Of a stretch of 9,413 nt of DNA, positions 5,246 through 9,413 are shown piece by piece; the first letter of the stretch is position 1; every line of letters starts with the position of its first letter. Position numbers and translations under genes: made by a program. The notes beneath the pieces were generated by a model, which searched no databases, had not been told where the DNA came from, and saw only the letters and a program-made list of their open reading frames with translations. Source of the stretch: Bryobacterales bacterium (GTDB taxonomy: Bacteria; Acidobacteriota; Terriglobia; Bryobacterales; Bryobacteraceae). The stretch is from NCBI GenBank assembly GCA_003142355.1, contig PLMF01000265.1, positions 17,217 to 26,629 on the forward strand, given 5' to 3'.

Positions 5246-7156
5246 CTACGGCAGATGCGGCGGCGGAGGCGTCGCCGGGATGGGGCTGGGCGGCCGCGAC
5301 ACCACTCCCTTGAACGCTTCCTCCAGGCCAATGTTGTTGTTGTAGAGCGTCTGGCCCGTGGCGCGGTCCACCTCCACCCTGGCCTTGGCATACGCGCTCA
5401 TGGCGGTCACCTCGTTCGACTCGGCGGTCACCAGGTCGCGCTGGGTCAGGATGACGTTGTAAGTGGTGGAGGCGCCCACCGCCAGTTTTTTCTGCTCCGC
5501 ATCCACGGTCTGCTGTTGCAGGATGCGCTGCTTGATGGCCGACTGGTATTGCGCCCGCCCCTGTTGAAGCCCGATCTGCGCGTTCTGGACATCCACGCGC
5601 ACCTGGTTCTGGAGGCGCTGCAAACCGAGTTGCTGCTGGCGCAGAACCAGCTCGCCATTGATCATGTCGGCCTGCGCGGCGCGATTGCGCAACGGAACGT
5701 TCAAATTGAGAGCGATCGAGTAGGTGGGAAAGTTGCGCGCGAAAAGCTGCGTCAGCACGTTGCCGTAGCCGCCGATGAAGAAGGGATTGAAGCCAGCCGA
5801 AGGGCCCACTTGCCCGGACAGCCCGTTGTTGGTGAGCTGCCCCACCACGTCCAGGGTTGGCAGCAGTTCGCTCCTGGTCCCCTTGATGGCGATCTCCTGG
5901 TTCTGAAGCAGGATGCGGAGCTGCGCCAGTTCCGGCCGGGCCGATTCCGCCGTGGCCATCATGTCCTGCATCGGCGCTATGGCTTCCACCTCCGGAATCT
6001 GAATGTGGTCGGTGAGGATGACATGGGCGCTGGCCACCGCGGGGCTCAGCACACCAGTCCTGCTGAGCGCATTCTTCAGAATCGTCTCCTGCTGGAGCAA
6101 CTGGGTTTCGGCCACCGTCACGGCCTGCTGCCCGGCGGCGATTTCGGCTTCCGCGCGCACGATCTCGATGGGCGCCAGGGTGCCCACCTCCACCTGCTTC
6201 TTATTGTTGTCGAGCAACGCCTGCGTCGCCGCCAGGGCATCGCGCTGTACGCGCACGTTTTCGTTGTAGCTCACCAGGTCCCAGTACAGATCCTTGATCG
6301 CCGATACGGTGGTGATCACTTGCGCCTTGAAGACCAGGTCGGAAACCTCCCGGTTGTTCTTGGCGATGCGGATCTGGCGCGTGTTCAATGCAAGGCCGAA
6401 CCCTTGCAGCAAATGCTGGGTCACCGAGAGCGAGAGCGAGGAGTTGGTGGCGGGGTTGATCTGAGCGCGCGTGCTGTTGGTGTTTACGTTGCTGTTGGTG
6501 AGCCCAATGGATACCAGTGTGCCGCTCACCAAATTCTGCTGGACGCCGAGAGAGGAAGTCTCCAGGCGCTGGATCAGCGCGCTGGTACCGGTGGTGAACG
6601 AGCTGGCTTGGGGGGCGGTGTTGTGGGCAAACCCGAGAGCGCCGGTCAGTGTTGGATCGAGGTTGGCAGGGGCAATCCCGATCTGAGTGGCGCCGGCAGT
6701 GACATACGACTGGAGGCCGGCGGACGACGCGGGGCCAGTGACGCTGGAGGGGGGGGCGAACACGCTGGTGGCCACCGGAGTGGCGAATCCCCCGGCGTGC
6801 GCGCGCAACAGGTAGTTATCCGCCACCTGCGGTCCGTAGCGCTGGATTTCGAGATCTATATTGTTTTCTAGCGCCAGCGCGATCGCGTCCTGCAGCGAAA
6901 GGTAGAGGTTGCCGCCACGCAATAACGATTCGATCCGCGTGGAGTTGGTCACGTTGATGGGAGCCGGCAGCTTCGGCCGGTATGGCCCGGTGATCGAACC
7001 CAGAAAACCATGGCTCCCCGTCGACACGGGTTGTGGATGGCTGTTCTGGTCGGGCGGAGCGCTCCCTGGTCCCGGCTGATCGGCGGCCAGGCCGGCCCAG
7101 GGGGCCAGCAACAAAAGAATGCACAACATAGCGACATAAGATCTTGTACGGTCCAT
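5246..7156 (-). CDS. TolC-family outer-membrane efflux channel
   Basis: A 636-residue protein, longer than typical TolC homologues (about 430-500 residues). A Sec signal peptide is visible: positive N-terminus (MDRTR), hydrophobic 8-20, likely cleavage after A25. Two outer-membrane-efflux repeats follow. The first runs about 86-365, beginning L-S-L-Q-D-A-I-A-L-A-L-E-N-N and including KQVEVGTLAPIEIVRAEAEI (320-339). The second is about 405-605, with S-A-R-P-E-L-A-Q-L-R and L-A-V-G-A-S-T-T-Y-N-V-I-L-T-Q-R-D-L. The V-G-T/A-x-x-x-x-x-[I/V]-x-x-A/Q pattern of the periplasmic helices appears in both. Extra length comes from the lead (26-80), a Ser/Thr/Ala-rich insert in the first half (about 123-200) and a proline-rich tail (621-636). 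Such channels form trimers that carry substrates from RND, ABC or MFS pumps across the outer membrane. No pump or adaptor gene is nearby. An AGGAAA Shine-Dalgarno lies 6 bases before the ATG at 7156. Confidence 0.93.
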   Translation of the reverse strand: MDRTRSYVAMLCILLLLAPWAGLAADQPGPGSAPPDQNSHPQPVSTGSHGFLGSITGPYRPKLPAPINVTNSTRIESLLRGGNLYLSLQDAIALALENNIDLEIQRYGPQVADNYLLRAHAGGFATPVATSVFAPPSSVTGPASSAGLQSYVTAGATQIGIAPANLDPTLTGALGFAHNTAPQASSFTTGTSALIQRLETSSLGVQQNLVSGTLVSIGLTNSNVNTNSTRAQINPATNSSLSLSVTQHLLQGFGLALNTRQIRIAKNNREVSDLVFKAQVITTVSAIKDLYWDLVSYNENVRVQRDALAATQALLDNNKKQVEVGTLAPIEIVRAEAEIAAGQQAVTVAETQLLQQETILKNALSRTGVLSPAVASAHVILTDHIQIPEVEAIAPMQDMMATAESARPELAQLRILLQNQEIAIKGTRSELLPTLDVVGQLTNNGLSGQVGPSAGFNPFFIGGYGNVLTQLFARNFPTYSIALNLNVPLRNRAAQADMINGELVLRQQQLGLQRLQNQVRVDVQNAQIGLQQGRAQYQSAIKQRILQQQTVDAEQKKLAVGASTTYNVILTQRDLVTAESNEVTAMSAYAKARVEVDRATGQTLYNNNIGLEEAFKGVVSRPPSPIPATPPPPHLP

Positions 7157-7195
7157 GAATGTTTCCTAGGGTCCCGGCGTCTTTAAGTTCAATGG

Positions 7196-7201
7196 TATAG
7201 T
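7196..7201 (+). promoter_or_regulatory. Candidate -10 box (TATAGT) of pyrE
   Basis: TATAGT ends 8 bases before the pyrE GTG at 7210. The intervening AGGCGTCT holds no usable Shine-Dalgarno. Transcription would start at about the GTG, giving a leaderless mRNA. The whole gap to the divergent tolC start is only 53 bases, so both promoters must lie within it or overlap the genes. No clear -35 box. Confidence 0.42.
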
Positions 7202-7209
7202 AGGCGTCT

Positions 7210-7803
7210 GTGACGCCGCAAGCTGAGTCCGTCCTGGAGTTGTTCCGTTCCACCGGCGCCTACTTGCAGGGCCACTTCCGCCTCACCAGCGGTCTGCACA
7301 GCGCCGAGTACCTGCAATGCGCCCTGGTGCTCCAATATCCAGAGGCGGCGGAAAGACTGGGACGGTTACTAGCCCGGGAGATACGCATACCGGCCCCCGG
7401 AAGAATCTACCTGGTCGCCTCCCCCGCCCTGGGCGGCCTCATCATCGGGCACGAGGTGGCGCGCGCGCTCAAAACGCGCTTTCTCTTCACCGAACGCGAT
7501 GCCGCAACCGGAAAGATGACGCTGCGCCGGGGATTCACCGTGGCGCCCGGCGAGACGGCGGTGGTGGTGGAAGACGTGATCACCACCGGCGGCAGCACCG
7601 CCGAAGTCATCGAGGTTCTGCGCGCAGCCGGCGGCCGGGTGGTGGCTGCCGGCTCGATCGTCGATCGCAGCGGCGGCCGTGCCGACGTGGGCGTGCCGCG
7701 CGTGGCGTTGGCCACGCTCCAGGTGGCGGCCCATCATCTCCAGGAATGCCCCCTGTGCGCCCAAGGCATTCCCCTCGCGAAGCCCGGTTCGCGTCCGGCA
7801 TGA
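7210..7803 (+). CDS. pyrE: Orotate phosphoribosyltransferase
   Basis: Converts orotate and PRPP to orotidine 5'-monophosphate in de novo UMP synthesis, in the cytoplasm. The 197-residue protein shows the PRPP-binding loop VVVEDVITTGGST at 118-130. It also has an R-L-T-S-G-L-H-S-A-E-Y substrate motif at 24-34, F-T-E-R-D (93-97), and a catalytic-loop-like K-M-T-L-R-R-G-F at 102-109. The C-terminal C-P-L-C-A-x-G-I-P-L-A-K-P-G-S-R is typical of many bacterial PyrE proteins. Length is normal for the family. GTG at 7210 is the start: an in-frame TAG sits at 7201-7203 and no other good start lies before the conserved F-R-S-T-G-A-Y block. The stop overlaps the truA start (ATGA, 7800-7803). Divergent from the TolC-family gene. 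Confidence 0.96.
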   Translation: MTPQAESVLELFRSTGAYLQGHFRLTSGLHSAEYLQCALVLQYPEAAERLGRLLAREIRIPAPGRIYLVASPALGGLIIGHEVARALKTRFLFTERDAATGKMTLRRGFTVAPGETAVVVEDVITTGGSTAEVIEVLRAAGGRVVAAGSIVDRSGGRADVGVPRVALATLQVAAHHLQECPLCAQGIPLAKPGSRPA

Positions 7804-8525
7804 TGCGCCGCATCAAGATCAAGCTGGCCTACGACGGCAGCGCGTTTCATGGATGGCAGGTCCAGCCCGGCCTTCCCACCATTCAAGCAAGCCTCGAACA
7901 GATTCTCTCGGCCATGGAGGGCCGTCCGGTACATGTAGCCGGCTCGGGCCGGACCGACGCCGGAGTGCACGCCCTCGCACAGGTGGCCGCTTTCACCATC
8001 GCCAACCCCATCCCGCTTCCCAACCTGAGGCGCGCCGTCAACCGGCTCCTGCCGCCCGCCATCCGGGTACTCTCGGCCGAAGAGGTTCCCAGCGATTTCC
8101 ATCCGCGCTTCGATGCCAAGGCCAAGACCTATGAATACCGCATGTTGCGCGATGAAGTCTGTAGCCCTTTCGAGTGGCCCTACGTGCACCACTACCCTTA
8201 TCCGCTGGATGAGAAGCGCATGATTCACTTGGCCGCGGTCTTCCACGGCGAGCACGATTTCACGCCGTTCGCCGCCTCCGACGACCGGGATGCCGAGGGA
8301 AAAACCAAGGTGCGAACGGTCTTTTCTTCCGTGCTCGAGCGGCGTGGCCCGCGGTTGATCTATGGCATCCGAGGCAGCGGATTCCTCAAGCACATGGTGC
8401 GCAACATCGTGGGTACGCTGATTGAAGCGGGCAAGGGCAATGTGGCGGATTTGAGCGTGCTACCCGCGGTATCCGGACCGACGGCCCCGGCCAAGGGACT
8501 CTTCCTGGTGAGCGTCGAATACTGA
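7800..8525 (+). CDS. truA: tRNA pseudouridine(38-40) synthase TruA
   Basis: Isomerises uridines 38-40 in the anticodon stem-loop of tRNAs. The 241-residue protein has the catalytic Asp in G-S-G-R-T-D53-A-G-V-H-A, the active-site tyrosine region K-T-Y111-E-Y-R, the F-L-K-H-M-V-R201-N-I-V-G-T-L segment, and the closing G-P-T-A-P-A-K-G-L-F-L-V-S-V-E-Y. All core elements are present. It is slightly short: between N-V-A-D-L-S and S-G-P-T-A-P the spacer seems a handful of residues shorter than usual, and the common Arg before the G-P-T-A-P is missing. The ATG at 7800 overlaps the pyrE stop by 4 bases, so the two are probably translated in a coupled way. ATG 7803 directly after it is an equally possible start. 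Confidence 0.95.
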   Translation: MMRRIKIKLAYDGSAFHGWQVQPGLPTIQASLEQILSAMEGRPVHVAGSGRTDAGVHALAQVAAFTIANPIPLPNLRRAVNRLLPPAIRVLSAEEVPSDFHPRFDAKAKTYEYRMLRDEVCSPFEWPYVHHYPYPLDEKRMIHLAAVFHGEHDFTPFAASDDRDAEGKTKVRTVFSSVLERRGPRLIYGIRGSGFLKHMVRNIVGTLIEAGKGNVADLSVLPAVSGPTAPAKGLFLVSVEY

Positions 8526-8530
8526 GATGC

Positions 8531-8619
8531 AAGCTTTCAGCAATCAGCTTTCAGCGATCAGCGAGAACAGCGCCGCCATGGGGTTTAGCTGAAAGCTGAT
8601 AGCTGAAAGCCGAGAGCTT
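8531..8619. repeat. Inverted repeat built of 7-base GCTGAAA/GCTGATA units
   Basis: The left arm (8531-8562), read on the minus strand, is GCTGATC, GCTGAAA, GCTGATT, GCTGAAA, GCTT. The right arm (8588-8619) on the plus strand is GCTGAAA, GCTGATA, GCTGAAA, GCCGAGA, GCTT. The best pairing is 8533-8555 with 8588-8610, 22 of 23 bases, around a 32-base loop. Because each arm is 7-base periodic, other pairing registers shifted by 7 also form. It fills the gap between truA and the AlkD-like gene and could act as a terminator or belong to a dispersed REP-like intergenic repeat family; I recall similar strings in other genomes but cannot check copy number. Confidence 0.9.
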
Positions 8620-8630
8620 CTGGAGAGACC

Positions 8631-9053
8631 ATGGATGCGCGAAAGCTGCTATCGGTTCTGCGCGCGCATGCCAACCCCGCCAATGTCGCGGGGATGGCGC
8701 GCTACGGCATCAATTCGAAAGGCGCCCTGGGCGTGCCCATGCCGGTGCTGCGGAAACTGGCGAAGGAGGCTGGCCCGAGCCATGAACTGGCCGCGGAGTT
8801 GTGGGCCTCGGGCATCCACGAAGCACGCATTCTGGCGACCCTGATCGACGATCCCGCGCGTGTCACCGGGCGCCAGATGGACCGATGGGTCGGCGACCTG
8901 GATTCCTGGGATGTCTGCGATCAGGCCTGCCAGAACCTCTTCCGTTACGCGCCGTCGGCCTTCCGCTGGCGGTACTGGTCGCCATTACGGCTGGCGCGGG
9001 CCTCGGCGGCCGGATGCACGGTGCTGCTGGTGCGGTATCTCGGCTACAATTGA
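8631..9053 (+). CDS. AlkD-like DNA alkylation repair protein, C-terminally truncated
   Basis: The first ~111 of 140 residues match the N-terminal half of HEAT-repeat DNA alkylation repair proteins (AlkD/DUF1061-type). Markers are MARYGINSKGALGVPMPVLR at 22-41, A-x-x-L-W-A-S-G-I-H-E-A-R at 54-66, L-I-D-D-P at 71-75 and D-S-W-D-V-C-D-Q at 91-98, which includes the Trp/Asp region of the active cleft. Full-length relatives are about 220-240 residues. Here the homology stops near residue 111 and is followed by an unrelated 29-residue tail ending in L-V-R-Y-L-G-Y-N. The C-terminal repeats that normally complete the DNA-binding groove are absent and I do not find them in the other frames up to 9413. 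It is probably non-functional as a glycosylase. The ATG has a GGAG Shine-Dalgarno 5 bases upstream. Its stop lies 4 bases before the next start. Confidence 0.82.
   Translation: MDARKLLSVLRAHANPANVAGMARYGINSKGALGVPMPVLRKLAKEAGPSHELAAELWASGIHEARILATLIDDPARVTGRQMDRWVGDLDSWDVCDQACQNLFRYAPSAFRWRYWSPLRLARASAAGCTVLLVRYLGYN
9045..9050 (+). promoter_or_regulatory. Candidate -10 box (TACAAT) of the secreted-protein gene
   Basis: TACAAT (5 of 6 with TATAAT) lies 7 bases before the ATG at 9058, inside the last codons of the truncated AlkD-like gene, and no Shine-Dalgarno intervenes. It suggests an independent, possibly leaderless transcript for the downstream gene. Confidence 0.4.
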
Positions 9054-9057
9054 ATCA

Positions 9058-9413
9058 ATGCGGTTCTGTCTGTGTCTTCTGATGCTCGCCGCGGGCTCCG
9101 CCTTCGCCGCCGACACCTTGCGCGGCAAACTTGTGCTGCGCGACTCCAAGCCCCCGGCCGTGGAAACGGCGGAGCACAAGCTCGTCACCCTCGACGGAGA
9201 CGAGCCTACCCGCCAGGTGCTCGCCGACGCGCGGCTGAACGGCTTCGAGGTCGAGGCCAAGGGCCGCTTCACGGCTCCGGATCGCTTTCTGATCGACCCG
9301 ATTCACACCCGTGGTCTGCTCGTCCGGCAGAATGGTAAGCTCAGGATGGTTACGTATTGGTGCGATATATGTTCCATCCGATCATTCACTCCCGGACCCT
9401 GCGTGTGCTGCCA
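9058..9413 (+). CDS. Secreted Cys-rich protein of unknown function, cut by right edge
   Basis: The 118 visible residues begin with a Sec signal peptide (MRFCLCLLMLAAGSAFA, cleavage likely after A17 by the A-F-A rule), so the protein is exported. The mature part opens with a small beta-rich domain (about 20-98) that reads like an OB-fold-type segment: T-L-R-G-K-L-V at 20-26, L-V-T-L-D-G-D at 42-48, G-F-E-V-E-A-K-G-R at 62-70. A cysteine cluster follows: W-C102-D-I-C105 and T-P-G-P-C115-V-C117-C118. The Y-W-C-D-x-C-x-I-R-x-[F/Y]-T-P-G-x-C-x-C-C arrangement resembles hypothetical secreted proteins I recall from acidobacteria. It could bind metal or heme-like cofactors or be disulfide-linked; no function is known to me. 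The frame is open at the edge. It starts 4 bases after the AlkD-like stop. Confidence 0.78.
   Translation, partial: MRFCLCLLMLAAGSAFAADTLRGKLVLRDSKPPAVETAEHKLVTLDGDEPTRQVLADARLNGFEVEAKGRFTAPDRFLIDPIHTRGLLVRQNGKLRMVTYWCDICSIRSFTPGPCVCC

Noticed and set aside
5255..6871. A 538-codon plus-strand frame opposite the TolC-family gene.
   Set aside because: It is His/Arg/Leu-rich noise; the minus strand encodes a full outer-membrane channel with signal peptide.
7317..7799. Upstream in-frame extension of truA through pyrE.
   Set aside because: It overlaps almost all of pyrE in another frame; the ATGA overlap at 7800 is the natural start and TruA homology begins there.

Overview
The window is GC-rich, mostly bacterial-chromosome-like DNA. 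It most resembles an acidobacterium of the Solibacter/Bryobacter type. That guess rests on remembered family resemblance: the membrane-anchored PQQ-type propeller protein, the small CPCC/coiled-coil protein beside a long TolC homologue, and the secreted Cys-rich protein at the right edge. I could not run a taxonomic search. Housekeeping genes (dprA, pyrE, truA) are interleaved with an accessory island.

Layout. Positions 1-806 (minus) hold dprA, cut by the left edge. A small DUF2007-like gene runs divergently at 888-1154. Next comes a lower-GC accessory block, all on the minus strand: an antitoxin/PIN-toxin pair (2917-2211, ATGA overlap) followed by a Cys/His-finger (HNH-like) protein (2054-1251). 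This block is bracketed by two direct copies of the 5' part of the DUF2007-like gene. The left copy is intact. The right copy (2958-3086) has lost 67 bp at a 6-bp microhomology and is frameshifted. The wrecked copy keeps its promoter-like box, Shine-Dalgarno and start codon. Its 45-codon reading frame stops one base before the ATG of a membrane-anchored PQQ-like beta-propeller gene (3134-4873), which looks like promoter capture with possible translational coupling.

After a hairpin between convergent genes, a minus-strand pair follows: a long TolC-family outer-membrane channel (7156-5246) and a small CPCC/coiled-coil protein (5210-4908). Divergent from tolC, pyrE (GTG start) and truA overlap by ATGA. 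A 7-bp-periodic inverted repeat (8531-8619) separates truA from a C-terminally truncated AlkD-like gene (8631-9053). A secreted Cys-rich protein (9058 onward) runs off the right edge.

How the genes relate. Competence/recombination (DprA), pyrimidine synthesis (PyrE), tRNA modification (TruA) and envelope export (TolC) form no single pathway. The most interesting part is 851-3136: a toxin-antitoxin plus finger-protein cassette between direct repeats, whose right repeat now serves as the leader of a resident or co-acquired gene. A second recurring pattern is that several starts (2054, 5210, 7210, 9058) lack a Shine-Dalgarno but have a TANNNT-like (-10-like) hexamer 6-9 nt upstream, suggesting leaderless transcripts. 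There is no gene-free stretch longer than about 160 bases; I found no tRNA, rRNA, CRISPR array or intact insertion sequence.
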